Counted from the first letter of the stretch, positions 20,701 through 33,150 are shown. The stretch: 64,000 nt of DNA from Hermodice carunculata (GCA_964020975.1 OZ026612.1:132852441-132916440); one strand, 5' to 3'. The notes: generated by a model not told the origin, from the letters alone. Numbers and translations are program-made.

Positions 20701-23700
20701 TTTAGCAATTGGTGCCAGACTTGAAAGGCAAATTCAAGAAGCAATGACTTTTTTGACATTCCCGCATCAGAATGAAAGCCGTTTTTGTGAGGAACTGGAA
20801 TTTATATGCACTCTCCATCTTATTCCAACTTAACATGTGAGAAAAATCCATTACTTGAACAGAATAAGTTAATCTGTTTTGATGCTAAATAAAAGCCCTT
20901 GTGCACACAGATGCCCGGGGACCTTATGTGTTGGTAGAGCCCAGATGATCCAGCAGGCTGACACGAAGGGCTGACAAGCAAGACAACAAGAGGGATAGAA
21001 ATAAGCTATAAGGTGAGAAACACAACATGGTGTGGATTAACAGTGGACAGACAAATGGGTTGATTGACAAAAGGATGCAAAACACTGCACTTTGTTGGAC
21101 AGGAGAGATTGGTGGACTGCAATACAAAGATGGATGACAAAAGGTGTCCAGCCAAAAGGAAAATGCCAAAGAATTCAGTAAAATGATGAGGTTCACATTA
21201 AAGAGAGATGCACGGATAGCTACCCAGAAAAGGTCCAAAGTGCACCCAATTTAGCTTTTTCCCCTCCTCTCCAACCAATAGTGGTTTACTGTGAAGCTGT
21301 CTTTAGCACAAGACTTCAAGCAGAGAATGAAGTGTGTACGTGTGGGAAGGATGAATGGGGTAGCTAATGACACTTGAATGAGCAGTGAGCAAGATGAATT
21401 AACTGTATGGTCACCCCAAGTGTACAATTGTTATGATCACATTTCTTCAAATGAGAATCGCCAAATGATCGACATTAATCATTCTGTGATATGCCCTGTT
21501 CGTTTCCCTGAGTTATGTTTATTGAGCTATATGGCTTCATACCATCCCACACTGACTACTCGCAGACTCAACTACACTGGGCCAGCTGATGTTTACCAAC
21601 AAGTCTCAACAGTCAGTGTACATCACAACTGATGTATACAGGCTGACTGATTTCTCATACTGATACCGACATTTTGCAGGACACTTGACGTTTTGATAGA
21701 TGAATGCTAATAAACTGGAAATGCAAAGGATGACAGGTCACAATTAATTCCTATGTGTTTATTTTTATCTCAGTTATTTCATTCAAAACAGTTCAGCTGA
21801 ACAAAAATGTATTCTCATTATTTTGCTTAATTGTTAATAAAATATTGGATTAATTGCTACCTTCAATCACTTACAGGTACTTTATATATGAACATTTTAA
21901 CTATAAACCTCAACTTACCAGGAAAAGTTTTATGTTTTTGCAAGCTTCAATTTTTATTTCATTGAGTTGCAGACTAATATGGTAAATGCTGTAGCTGTCA
22001 GGTCAGCACTATGGGTTGTACCAGGACTTGAAAATTGAAGCAGATACGTCAGTATTATTCTGAGGCGATCTCCAGCAAGGGATAACCTGAACTAACCCAT
22101 TTTGCCCATTCTCTTTGATTCATCATGTTTACACATTGTTATGTCATATATTGGTCAATTAGTATTATTGAGCTGTAAGCGTTAGAGCCAACAGACCTGT
22201 CTACTGGCTTGGTCCTTCACAACGATACACAGGATTTAAGCATGCAACTCCCATAAACACTCAAGGACTTACTTCCTTTGGACAAAATGCTAAACAGCTT
22301 GGTGTAAGCACTTTGGCACACAATATGTATGTTTTGTACTGATAGCAATTTTCAAAAAGGATAGGAATATCTTTGGAATAATGATTTGCTGAATCTGATC
22401 ACACATTAGATCTGAAGTGTATATATAAACACTACAAAGAAAATTTAGAATATTTATTGAAGCATATAATAACGCGAAACTTCAATATAATGTTCCATAG
22501 TTCTCAATGGCTCTTTTTATAATTTATCCTTGACCAAACATAATGCTTCTCCTTATCATCTAAAGGGTAGATGCTGATAAAATCCTCCTGTATATGTGTA
22601 CTTAACAAGCCAAAAATTAGACACAATACTACTTACTTGAAGTAACCAGCTATTAAGCAGCACTGATGGAGGGCACAACCACCAATGACAATCCCCCCAA
22701 TATTGCTGAGCTATGAATTGGTGCTCTGAGGAGTTGGCATCCCCTAATTAATTGGGTCCCACTTCAGCTTAAAGGGTTTTAGACAAGACTTGTGGATTGT
22801 GTCTTATGCATGCTTTCGAAAGGAGAAAACCTATAATCCCATTACTTTGTGTTTGGCCTTTCTGGACGACATCATTTACCAATAAAAATTGATTCATTGT
22901 TAGACGTTTACTACAAATGTCACCGTATTGCAATTGGCGTACACTGAGGGAGCAAGACTTGGCCATTAGATGACATAATGCTCAGATAACCATTCCATTA
23001 GTGCGTGGTTAATAGCACGCCCTTCCATTAGACTTGATGTAACCGGCAATGCTTCCTATGTAAAACTGCAGACGAACATGTCCTGCAATGCCACGACAAA
23101 GCGACAGGGGCCCTTTGAGTCCTCTCCACTCCTCGAACCAATGTCTCGCAAACAATGCCAAATTACTAAACGACATAAAACACGCCACAGCAGCTAGTGA
23201 ACCAAATATGTCCACAAATGTGCAAGGATAAATATGGCTGAGTATTGAGACTCGACAATTACCGCCATCAAAACTTCCCCTGCATTACAAGAAAGACAAT
23301 AGGTCATGGGCAGAACAGGAAAACTCCATCTGGGTGGATGTGGCAATGTGTGTAAATTGAGGAAACACTAGCGCAATCAATAAGCACTACGGACATAAAA
23401 GTGTGCCTAATGCACTCTCGCTGTCTCTCCAAGTGACACAACTGCATCTTGCCACTAGTTCAATTAAACTTCCAATCAGATGCCAGTAAGTGATCCCTGC
23501 ATCCTGCATGCCCAGCCCATGTCCATCAGCCAGTGTCCTCGCCTCTCATGCCATGGGGACCTACACAGTGTCCCGCTATGCACAAATTATGTTCTCACCC
23601 CGGGATTGATTCTTTGGGCCCCAAAATGGTTGTGTCCCTCCATCAGGGAAGTGCAGATTACTTTGCCACGTAAACTTGGCTATTTGATGGCAAATACAAG

Positions 23701-24481
23701 TTTGTGGCCAACCCTGTTGCGTGCACGACCCCATTGCATTTCTTGTGGGAACCCAGTAAGTAGTGTCAGCTGCATAAGTGTACTCAGTGAAATGAAGGCA
23801 GGTAAGATGTCCAAAACAAGACAAGAGTGCCAGCTTTTAGCCTCCGTCACAAGCTGCACATTAAAAAGCTTGTGGTGTGGCTATGTGTACATGACTTGGG
23901 CATAACTGTCTGCCACTTACGATGGGCCTACATCATCTTGCTGCCACCAAGCATCACTGCCTGATGGTCATGCACATGGTGCCCTCAGCTTCCTCTGCCC
24001 AGTCCTTCCATCCTCACTCTACAATGGATCTTTCGCGTCATCTCAGCTCTGGCCAATACAAAATACTTCATGATTCTTGGCTGGCCAGCAATGGATGTTA
24101 TGTATATGGCTCCAGTACACTTTGAGGGTAGCTTTCTGCCCTGGGTGTAATACTCTACAGTGGGACAACCTTGTGGTTACTTAATGTACTCGCTTGAGGT
24201 GGCAACTTAATGAGACTAGCCCTAATTGGTTCCAATTTATGCACATGATCCTATGCCAAGGTCAATGTCTTGAAGGTAGACACAAACTTATCTAAGTCTG
24301 CCACTGTCTGTTCTTGCTCCTAGTGAACACTGCAAGTCTGACAAAGCTCACAAAATCCCTACTTCTCCATCACGTCACGCCATACATAGCCAGCAAGTTC
24401 CACAACTGAACAGCAATTAAATTGACTCCATACACTCAGTGCACGATACTTCCTTACAATCTCATACTGTGTACATTAATC
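20701..24481. other. Unique DNA, no gene recognised
   Basis: A long repeat-poor stretch. The part at 22980-24100 is more GC-balanced and carries overlapping frames of up to 141 codons (23480-23905, +), none resembling a known protein. It may contain regulatory DNA; nothing specific can be supported. Confidence 0.4.
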
Positions 24482-24732
24482 TTAACTAATTCCATACTAC
24501 GGTCACAGGTCTTGGTCAGTGGTTCTGGCACTGCCTGGCAAGTCATGCTGCAGCTACCCTTGTGGCAGCTGCAGCATGACTTGCCAGGCAGTGCCAGAAC
24601 CATTGACTTAAGACCATAGGCATGTTTCTACTTGAATGAAAGCTCTTTTTATGACGAATTTAAATATGCAATTGCCGTCTTAAATCTAGGTAAATATACG
24701 GAAAAATCAGGGACTGGTATGGAATGAGTTAA
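24482..24732 (+). mobile_element. TTAA-hairpin MITE, copy 4 (perfect 35-bp palindrome arms)
   Basis: TTAA lies at both ends (24482-24485 and 24729-24732). The terminal inverted repeats are TTAACTAATTCCATAC and, inverted, TTAACTCATTCCATAC (15 of 16 identical). The arms at 24521-24555 and 24567-24601 are perfectly complementary over 35 bp with an 11-base spacer, and weaker pairing extends about 20 bp further out. The arm reads GGTTCTGGCACTGCCTGGCA then AGTCATGCTGCAGCT, unlike the other copies. The body shares ACTTGAATGAAAG.TCTTTTT with the inverted copy at 44377-44618, and CCATAGGCAT with copy 2. TTAA target sites are the hallmark of piggyBac elements; the element has no transposase. Confidence 0.85.
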
Positions 24733-26235
24733 AATACATGGTCATAGAAGACTGTATGAAACAATCTCCTATTTGCTACACAACACCACACCTACACATG
24801 TCCACAACTGATTTAACAGCTGAACGGAGGTAGGAAGCTTCCTCCCAGCGAACTGAACCAGTGGTAATACACAAAAACATCACTCTGGCTGTCTGTCCTG
24901 TCACCAAAGTAAACAAGCTCTTGTGGAGCCATGAGTCTACAAAACACCAGGGACTTGAATGCCCTGCCCTCAAAAAAGGCCAGTGATACGGAACGAGTTC
25001 ATTCGGGGGCCTAAATATACTGTATTCAGAGACAAGGCCTCAGATGCTGTCGTAGGAATGGGGAGGAAAGGGATCTCTGCCCAGCCCTACAAGGTCAGTG
25101 CATGAAAGATAATAAAGTGCCAGCACTGGACACAGAGCTCTCTCTGGCTCAGACCTGTCCAACGTGCATGACAGGGATTTAATCATAAAACCTGTCAGAG
25201 CAGTTCCAGGATCCCTGGCAACACGGGTCTTAGCTATATAGTCCATATGACGACAGAGAATAATTTCTTTGTCACCCTCTGTCCATGATACTCTAGAATA
25301 ATCTAGAGCGTGTAACTCACCTAGTCGAGTCTGAGAGGCCAAAACAAGCAAAAACACTGTTTTATAAGTAAAAATACCTGACCTTTATGGAAGACATGTC
25401 AGTTGACTCAAAAGGCCACTTTGTAAATGCAGACGAAAGAAGGGCCAGATCCCATTGAGAGAAAAAATTGGTTGCTACCAGCTGGTCGACATAAAGACAG
25501 CCAATAAGTTGACACAAAGATGGGTCTCTGTCCACCTTAATGCCTTGTTCCTGCAAGGAAGAGGCAATGGCCAATGTGACCCTCATAGCACCATTTTGAA
25601 CATAGAGATGGCTGCATCATAATGTTTCACAGACGAGCCTTGGGAAGTTTCCCTCTGGCAACTTGAGATGCCACCTACTCTGACAATCTGCCAGATCTAA
25701 CACTCTGCGTGATAACCTCCAAGACTGTAGTTGTGGAACTGAGGGGTTCCTGTGAGACATGTTTGATCTAATCAGCAGAGCTCTTGGAGGCTCAATACTC
25801 AGATCTAGTAAGTCTAGTGACCACACCCTCTTTGGCCACCATGATGCAATGAGAATTAGCTCCACAGATTCCCTCCTGACCTTGTCCAGGGGTCATGGAA
25901 CCAGCAGAGTGGCAGGGTACTTGTACATCAAAAGACCCATCCCACCAAATGGCAAGAGCATCTGTAGCCCAGGCTCGAGTGTCCTGGAATCTTGAAATAT
26001 ACGTCAAGCAATTTGTGGTTTGGGATTGTAAAACAAGTCCATCATGGGGCATCCCCATTTTAAACACAGCACATCTGCCACTGACAGCAGATGTGACCAT
26101 TCCGTGGCCATGATATGACATTCTCAGCTCAGTGCACCTGCAGGAACACAGAGTCCTCCTTTTAGGTGACTACAGAGGATCTGTGTCTGATTTTCTGCAC
26201 ACCAGAGGAGCATCCTTTTAGTCAACACAGTCTCT

Positions 26236-26307
26236 TTGACTGAGTGCCTCCCTGCCTGTTGACTGAGTGCCTCCCTGCCTGTTGACTGAGTGCCTCCCTG
26301 CCTGTTG
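26236..26307. repeat. 23-bp tandem triplication
   Basis: Three units of TTGACTGAGTGCCTCCCTGC followed by CTG, starting at 26236, 26259 and 26282, lie within the DIRS fossil and are identical or nearly so. They therefore look younger than the host element. Confidence 0.85.
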
Positions 26308-27211
26308 ACATTAACACCGCTGTCCTGTTGTCACTCATTATAAAAACATGCCAAGCTTGAATCACTGGCTGAAAGTGAAGGAGGGCGAGTCTGATAGCCT
26401 CCAGCTCCAGCCAATTGACTGCAAAGAACCACTGAATAGTCCAGATGCTGAATACTTAATGAGAGTCCAAAGGCACTACCCAACTGACCAGCGACGTATC
26501 CGTGAAGATGGTCATCTGGGCCTGGAATGGGAGACAGTGATACACCTCTCATGATGATGGATTTCAGGGTCCACCAGCACAACACCAGCCGATGGAAAGG
26601 ACAGACCGCAATCTGCTGAACCAGTGATTGGCAGTGCTGGTCCCAATGATCTCTGACGCTGAGTTGCTGAGGTTACCAATTTAAGGACATAGCAGCACTT
26701 GAGGATCCATCAAGGTCAGTGTTACGATCAACTTCATCCACGTTTGTGCTGTCACCATGCAACTGCACAGGAAGCCACAAACAATGGCAAGGCAGGAAGC
26801 CTCTGGAAGTGGTCCTCCAAGGGCTGACAGGTGTATGGAGCTGTTTGAAACTGAATTCCCAGGAAAACAAAGCCCTGTAAAGGATCCAGACTGGATTTAC
26901 CATTAGGCCTTACCTCTGAAAAAGGCTGATCATGAAGTCTGTATCTCTCAACATTATGGACTGATTGAGAGACCTTATGATCCAATCGTCCAGGCAGATA
27001 TGCACCCTTACCCCAGTGATACTGGTGCTATCCCTGAGCACTGCCGCTCTTGGGCCAGTGAGAATAATTCCACTGGCCCTGCCCAGAGTGCTGTTTCCCG
27101 GGTAGTCCAGACTTGGCTGGATATGAAGCACCTTTGTGGCTTGCTGAAATAGCCTAGTGCCAAATACAGAGAAGCCACTATCTGGCCCATCTGCTGAATA
27201 TTACAGCTCTC

Positions 27212-27485
27212 CTAGTCTCAGACTCAGACTCAGACACAATTTTATTCGACCAATATACAATTTCATATGTGAACATTTCAGAGGGTACAGTTAGTGGTCA
27301 GGGAGACTCTCACTAAGGCAAAACATTGCCGCTATCGTGAGAGCCACCCTATAAGGAATTTTGTTGCCAGACTACAATTACATTTTAGGTAAACAAGAGC
27401 AATAATTTGTTGGGAGTTGCATTTTGAGGCGGAGTGCAGAACAATTAAAGTAGGGGGTAGTTGATCATTGATTTACAAGGTGACT
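27212..27485 (-). mobile_element. LINE-type 3' end nested in the DIRS fossil
   Basis: On the minus strand this ends with AATAAA followed by a TGTGTCTGAGTCTGAG-type tail. It contains the same two-stem structure as the element at 20027-20339: outer arms CTCTCAC (27307-27313) with GTGAGAG (27337-27343), inner arms GGCA (27317-27320) with TGCC (27327-27330). The 'TAA' and 6-base spacers are conserved in length. Possible target duplications are CTAG (27212-27215 and 27484-27487) or GCTCTC (27206-27211 and about 27493-27498); I cannot choose between them, so the ends are uncertain by about 10 bp. Confidence 0.7.
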
Positions 27486-27940
27486 AGAATTGGCTCTCAT
27501 ACAAATGAGAGTCTGCCCAATGCTGCTCCAAGATCAGGCCAAGGCCAAGGCCAAGCACCTCCTCTCCCCTCTCTGTAAAAGGCAGCAACTAAGCCTCATT
27601 GATGTATTTGGCCATGGAAAATTTTCACAAATCAAAGGTTTTTTTAACAAACTGCAGCAAAATGTTTTCTTCTTATTCTTCAAGTACAAAATTAAGGTAA
27701 AACCAGCCATATCATCAGTCCTTGTCACCACACTACCTTGGTCTGACACATTACCTGTAGCCTCATCTCCGGGTCGGGTAATATGTTCCCAACTCAGGTC
27801 ATGTGGTGACTAGGACTAATGACTTGTGTTGTTTTATTATTGGATTAAGATTTCATCCAAGGATGAAGGTCCTCTGAAGTACTGTTGTAATCCAAATGCC
27901 ATTTACAATAAATTCACCCCGTCCCCGGTTAATATTTCTG

Positions 27941-28052
27941 TTGTATTTACCCTGACAACTCGTATCATTTGATCTGATGTTGTATTTACCCTGACAACTC
28001 GTATTATTTGATCTGATGTTGTATTTACACTGACAACTTGTATTATTTGATT
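27941..28052. repeat. 39-bp tandem repeat, 3 units
   Basis: Units of TTGTATTTACCCTGACAACT followed by CGTATTATTTGATCTGATG start at 27941, 27980 and 28019. The array ends 10 bp before a hairpin MITE. Confidence 0.9.
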
Positions 28053-28061
28053 ATTGTAGTT

Positions 28062-28285
28062 TTAACCCGCTCCCTGTTAAACCGGGCAAAATTGGCTGGT
28101 GGTGGTCAAATGTCATTTGTTTCCAAGTTTTTGACTGCAACATATTTTCACCAGTGATGAAAAAAAAATCTGAACAAAAATTGTAGTGACAAGCTGTAGG
28201 TCAACAATCTTCCACTGCATGGTTTCACTGCTGAGTACCTGACCCATGCCAAAGAAAACTGTTGATTCTTAATGGTCCAAATCCA
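28062..28285 (-). mobile_element. TTAA-hairpin MITE, copy 5 (decayed)
   Basis: Starts TTAACCCGCTCCCTGTTAAA at 28062, matching the inverted end of copy 7. Shares GTGGTCAAATGTC and CCAGTGATGAAAAA with it. The palindrome region at 28199-28267 keeps recognisable arms (GGTCAACAATCTTCCACTGC and CCATGCCAAAGAAAACTGTT) but pairing is broken. The right TTAA is lost. Confidence 0.65.
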
Positions 28286-28399
28286 TCTGAGCAGTCGCTT
28301 TCCTGTGAATATTGTGAGACTGGACAGTCAAACAATCCTCACAGATCCATGGATATGTGGCACGGTGCTGTATAAGCTGGGTCCGCTCATTTTTTTTCC

Positions 28400-28725
28400 T
28401 TGTAAAAAGTCAATATTCAACAAAATGATGAAGAAAAAAGAATACAGATCACAAGTTCATTCTTTCTTTGTAAAAAGTCAATATTCAACAAAATGATGAA
28501 GAAAAAAGAATACAGATCACAAGTTCATTCTTTCTTTGTAAAAAGCCAATATTAAACATAATGATGAAGAAAAAAGAATACAGATCACAAGTTCATTTTT
28601 TTTCTTTGTAAAATGCCAATATTAAACAAAATGTTGAAGAAAAAACAACACAGATCACAAGTTCCTTTTTTTCTTTGTAAAAAGCCAATATTCAACAAAA
28701 TGATGAAGAAAAAATGCAGATCACA
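28400..28725. repeat. ~69-bp minisatellite, 5 units
   Basis: The unit is TTTGTAAAAAGTCAATATTC, AACAAAATGATGAAGAAAAA, then AGAATACAGATCACAAGTTC and a T-rich spacer. Units differ by a few substitutions and by the length of the A and T runs. Confidence 0.9.
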
Positions 28726-30885
28726 AGCTATGGATGACTTTTTAAGCAGGCAAATATATAATTCATGTTGTTAAAGCTCACTAAGTAGACAGGAACCTTA
28801 TGTTACAGATAGGCACGTGAAGTTTTGTTGGTATGGTTAGCACGGTGGTTCTTCTATCTTAAATCTTACATCTGATCCAGCAGGTGCTCTCAATATATGA
28901 CAAATAGAAATAAACTTTCACGTTGACAGCTTTTTGAAACACTGACTCCAACTAAGTGGGGTCTTACTGTAACAAGGGAATTATTCCGACATCAGACGAG
29001 ACATCACACAACTTGCAGTTTTTAAGTTTCTTGTATGCTTAATACTAATGTACTGATGATGCGTTTGCAAGAAAGCCTCTCTGGGATTGATATTATACAT
29101 TTCCATTAACGGAAAAGGTTATCACCAACATGCTGCTGCGTGCTGAGGCCTCTGGTGTGAATGCGGCTGCCAGTGATAGCAGAGATACTGCCAACAGCCC
29201 ATTTGTCCTTTTTAATGCACGACTGCCGACACTTCGCACCTGTGGCTAATCCACTCACCTGGCAAATCATGTACAGCAAGGCCCAGATTGGCCACATCCA
29301 CAATTAGATGGGATTATACCCCACTGCATTCTCCACAACCTCCTCAAAGTCACAACTTGGCGATTACTTCAATTACACTGGCTTCTAATGCCCTACTGAT
29401 AAATGTCACAAACAGTTTGTCTTGCATATGTTCTTCTATCATATTTAGCCTTATTAGTTTCCATGAACTGTGCCAATGTCATTGAGGCCCTACATTCTGG
29501 CTGTGAACATCATTTCCCCAACAGCAGTGGATGACATCAAATCTTGGTTGTCAGCTGCTCGTCTTTGATAGTTTAATCAATTCACCTTAGTTTCCTAAGT
29601 TTGCGTAAACTGCAGAGTATAATGTGAAAGGAAGTCCCAACTTCAAACAGCAATAATTTTGGTAAAAACATGCAGAAACTTAGAGTGCACCAATTATGTG
29701 AATGTCACATTGTAGCCCAGTGATGGGGTATAGAGTTACAGAATACATTGTGTTCAAGGAAAATAATATATTGGACGAATCCATGATACATCCAACAATG
29801 AAATGATGACCTTTCTTAATTTGTTACCCAATGCCATAGTCAATGCAGAGAAAATGAAAGCAGTCTTTGCTTCTCTGTGGCATTCAAGGTCCTGGTATAT
29901 CAGAGCCTGGCTGGTAGTTAGTAATTCAATAATAGGTGTATTGTCCTTCCATACCTACCTTTAATTAGTACCTATCATTCAAACCTGATTGGTTCTCTGA
30001 TATCCTCATATACCAGCAATGCCTCCTGGCCTGCATACTTGTCATCATTGATATGGTCTAAATGCCTTAATACTCCCCACTCCGCCATCAAAATAAACCA
30101 CAAATGTTAATATAAAACATAAAACTGTGTCAAATAATTAATTAAACATGTTGTTCATTCAGCCCCCAAAGTTTGATTGCTTTCCTGTCATTTGATTGTT
30201 TGAGTCATATGATTCCTCCATATATTACTCTTGATCATTTGCACATACATGTACTGGGTTCTTCACTCTGAACTGTGATTTCTCATTCATGTGTAGTAAA
30301 AAAAAAAAAAATTCAATAGCTATGGGTTACTAATTTTCATTATTTTCCTAGACATATAGACACCATGCACAAGGGGATAGTGGCTTGACCTTCACTAATG
30401 CACTCTTTTCTTCTCAAAATGCAAAACTGATGATTAACAGCAAGATCAAAATTATTAGTACACTCAATTAGGGAGGGAGGATACAGTACTTTTTGAATTT
30501 GGTTCTCAGTAATTTTCAAATTCAAGGACTTTTGCAGGACTTCCTAAGACTTTTCCCAAAAATTTACCGATTCTTTAAGAGAGTTTTCTTTTATCAGTTT
30601 ATTCATTTTATTATTATTTTTTTTTATATTTTGGACAGGGAAGAGTATTGGTTTCAACAGATTTTGTTATAGACACAACTGGGGAAACTGCATGGGAAGA
30701 ACCATGTATTCCAACTGCTCTTTTTGTTTTTTTAAAATTTAACTGGCAAATTGGGTAGAGCTGTTTCTCAATTGTCATCATTCATAGTGATACATCAACT
30801 TTTATTCAGCCCTTCTTCATCTGACATTGAATTTGGAACAGGGGTATTTTGGCCTTATTTGGACGACAGGGCAAGTAATATAGTG
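28726..30885. other. Unique DNA, no gene recognised
   Basis: Contains an A run at about 30298-30312 and a T-rich stretch near 30616. No protein-like frame or repeat family recognised. Confidence 0.45.
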
Positions 30886-30889
30886 GTCA

Positions 30890-31330
30890 GAATGACCTTA
30901 AGATCCCCTCAGCCATAGCAAAATGATGACCCACAGGTGACCTTGAAAATAGGTCAAGATTGCTGAATTTTGAACTCAGCAAAGCTTCCAATGAGATGCA
31001 TACATGGTGCAAGTTTCATGCTAGTAGTACTGTTTCTGTAACCATAAAAGCATGATCATCCCTGGTGACCTTGAAAGTAGAGGGTCACTGAACACTGACC
31101 TCAGCCAAGCTTTCAATAAGATGCTGCTACACTACAAGTTTCTTGGTAGTAGCTCAATTTGTTCAAAACTTATTTCTTTTTTGAATGTCCAGAACCCTAC
31201 AAACAAAACATATTTTGGATACCTTGGATGGGGTAGGGTAAAAATAAAGGGTGGGGTATGTATGTGTATGCAGATGTACAGCAAATCCCTGTAGCTTTAG
31301 CTAATAAAACACCAGAAAGTGGGTCCAGGT
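30890..31330. repeat. Dispersed repeat with TGACCTTGA...AGGTCA modules
   Basis: Two diverged units follow each other: GGTGACCTTGAAAATAGGTC at about 30938 and GGTGACCTTGAAAGTAGAGG at about 31066. Both are followed by a GAACTCAGC.AAGCTT block and a CAAGTTTC.T block. Similar modules occur at 59650-59870 and 62970-63300. The family resembles dispersed repeats I associate with molluscan genomes; this is unverified. Confidence 0.55.
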
Positions 31331-32024
31331 GGGAATCGCTATGGTTACTTGGGTGTGAATCATGAAAATGACTGATCAGCTCAAATAAACAGGTGTCATT
31401 TTCAATGTTACAGTATTCAAGGTCCCTGGGCAATGTTCCCTCTTGATGTATACATGTATAGACAGTGCTTTTTGACAGTGTGTCAGTTACTCTCTGGTCA
31501 GCTGAGGAATCAGCCAAACCAGTTGGAGTTTTTAATTCACTTTTTCAAAGTCTTGTGTGCCACTGGCCTTGCCTGTTTTTTTTTGTGAATCATAAAAATA
31601 GCTAAGAAAGTGGGTTGGCTAAGTATGCCGTTAATGTCATGATATGAGGTATTCATAAGCAACATTCTCTTCCTCTCATCCAGGGTAATAAAGACTTAGC
31701 CAAGACTTTGTGAGGTTACTTGATCAATGACACCACATTAATAACACCATCTCTGTCATTCTCAACACAACCTTGTCATTATAAGTAAACTGTTATAATA
31801 CAAAGCACAAAATCACAATCTCTGGTGTAAAATGCATGGGATCTCGTATCATGTGACAATGATTAGACTTTGCTCCTTGATGGTTACATCATTCCCAAAG
31901 ACAAAATGACTGCAATATTTATCTTGGGAAAGACCACAGTAAATGATGTAGGGTGAGCTGCCTGAAGAACAGTAGAGATCAGTAGATGCATAGCCTGTTG
32001 AACAAATTACCAAGCTATTCATAA
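31331..32024. other. Unique DNA, no gene recognised
   Basis: No repeat or coding signal seen. Confidence 0.45.
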
Positions 32025-32026
32025 TA

Positions 32027-32235
32027 TTGTAAATTGCTTTATTTTCCCACGTATAAATTTTCACTGTTTTCACATTTTTTGACATTTCATTCTGGTTTTA
32101 ATTTCACTCTTTTGAACATAACCCCTATTCAAACAATGTTAAAATACTATTTCACTGTGTTTTTACTTTTAAAGATTTGTACCATCAGCAAAATAAGTGA
32201 CAATAAGAGTACAGCGAAATTAAAGCATTTTACAG
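32027..32235 (+). mobile_element. TA-flanked MITE, CTGTAAATTGC family, copy 2
   Basis: The left end is TTGTAAATTGCTTTATTTTC and the right end TTAAAGCATTTTACAG, with TA at 32025-32026 and 32236-32237. It aligns along its full length with 36576-36781: shared blocks are TTTTAATTTCACT, GTTAAAATACTATTTCA and AATAAGAGTA. 209 bp, no coding capacity. Confidence 0.85.
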
Positions 32236-32379
32236 TATTGCTCATGGTGAGAAGTGCTGGTGTTGTATTGGGCACTACTGGCACAAAATGAAAAGTTCAC
32301 AGCCAACATTCCTGCAGCCTATAAATTGATTTTTTTAGCATCCATGTACAATATTTGAAAGTGACAGGATTTTTAACTA

Positions 32380-32557
32380 CAGTAAAACCTCTCTAACTGA
32401 ACACCTCCGTATACCGAACACTTCTCTATACTGAACACCATTTCTCGGTCCCAAATATATACTTTCAATGCTATCAAACCTCCATATACCGAACACCTCA
32501 CTATACTGAACACTTTTTTCCGGTCCCAGGGGTGTTCGGTATAGGGAGGTTTCACTG
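32380..32557. mobile_element. pogo/Tigger-like MITE
   Basis: A 178-bp element flanked by TA (32378-32379 and 32558-32559). The ends are CAGTAAAACCTCTCTAACTG and, inverted, CAGTGAAACCTCCCTATACC, then GAACACC in both. CAGT-A/G-AAACCTC ends with TA targets are typical of pogo-group elements (family knowledge). Inside, the TIR-like sequence is repeated in direct orientation: ACCTCC.TATACCGAACAC recurs near 32403 and 32476, each followed later by CGGTCCCA. Confidence 0.8.
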
Positions 32558-32934
32558 TACTTGAAAATTTAATGTTGGTACTCATTATATTGACACGAAT
32601 TTGAGATTATACTGATCAAATCATAAAAAGTAGTCTCCCTTACTAAATAGATTCCCGTTGGAAAGAGCTTATTGCGGCTTCACTGTAAACTCTGACAAGA
32701 CCTATTTATTTGCTCTGACTGGACCGGTGGTAGGTCTTGTCTACCATTAAATGTTCTTCCTCCAAAATTCATAGGTTTTGTAGAGAGTGAACTCATCAAG
32801 GGTCATACATATCAAAGTGGAAGGGCTAAACTGGAAATTGCTGACTTCACCGGACCTCTCCTGCAAACAATTTCCCTTGCTACGATCCATGATAAAAGGA
32901 TGCTCTGTTAGTGGCTCCACCAACTGGTTCTGGT

Positions 32935-33150
32935 ACCAAAGGATCATCTTATTGGTCCAGAGATATGACTAAGAACCTCCAGTAGGTGGCGCCAACCAGT
33001 TGTTCTTGTGCCTATGGATTACACGTCTCTTATTGGCTCATGGCTGAGAAGTGTGAACAAGCAGCTAGGCCATCTTGTACGTGGAGTCATCTGGAGACTG
33101 TTGTGCCTATGGATCACCTTATTGGCTCACAAGTGTGAACAGGAACCTCT
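32935..33150. repeat. Degenerate repeat, ~3 units
   Basis: Diverged units carry TGCCTATGGATCACCTTATT then GGCTCA..AAGTGTGAACA..ACCTC. They start near 32935, 33009 and 33100 with unequal spacing. Confidence 0.55.

Larger units (their letters stand above)
24776..27749 (-). mobile_element. DIRS-type retrotransposon fossil
   Basis: A broken element read on the minus strand. From its 5' side: a first reverse-transcriptase part (about 27749-27490), a LINE-type insertion, the rest of the reverse transcriptase (about 27190-26680) with the ICLDDWII block that corresponds to the catalytic YLDDW-type motif and the LQGFVFLGIQF block, then an RNase H-like region (about 26585-25800, including AWATDALAIWWDG), the linker region typical of DIRS pol (LIASWWPKRVWSLDLLDLS), and a tyrosine-recombinase part (about 25586-25040, with SQTRLGELHAL and ERALCPVLALYYL). 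This order, RT-RH-tyrosine recombinase, defines the DIRS order. I found no terminal repeats and no gag. It looks old, with roughly ten interruptions of the reading frame. Confidence 0.75.

Noticed and set aside
23480-23905. 141-codon + frame
   Set aside because: No domain or compositional sign of coding; an overlapping antisense frame is equally open.
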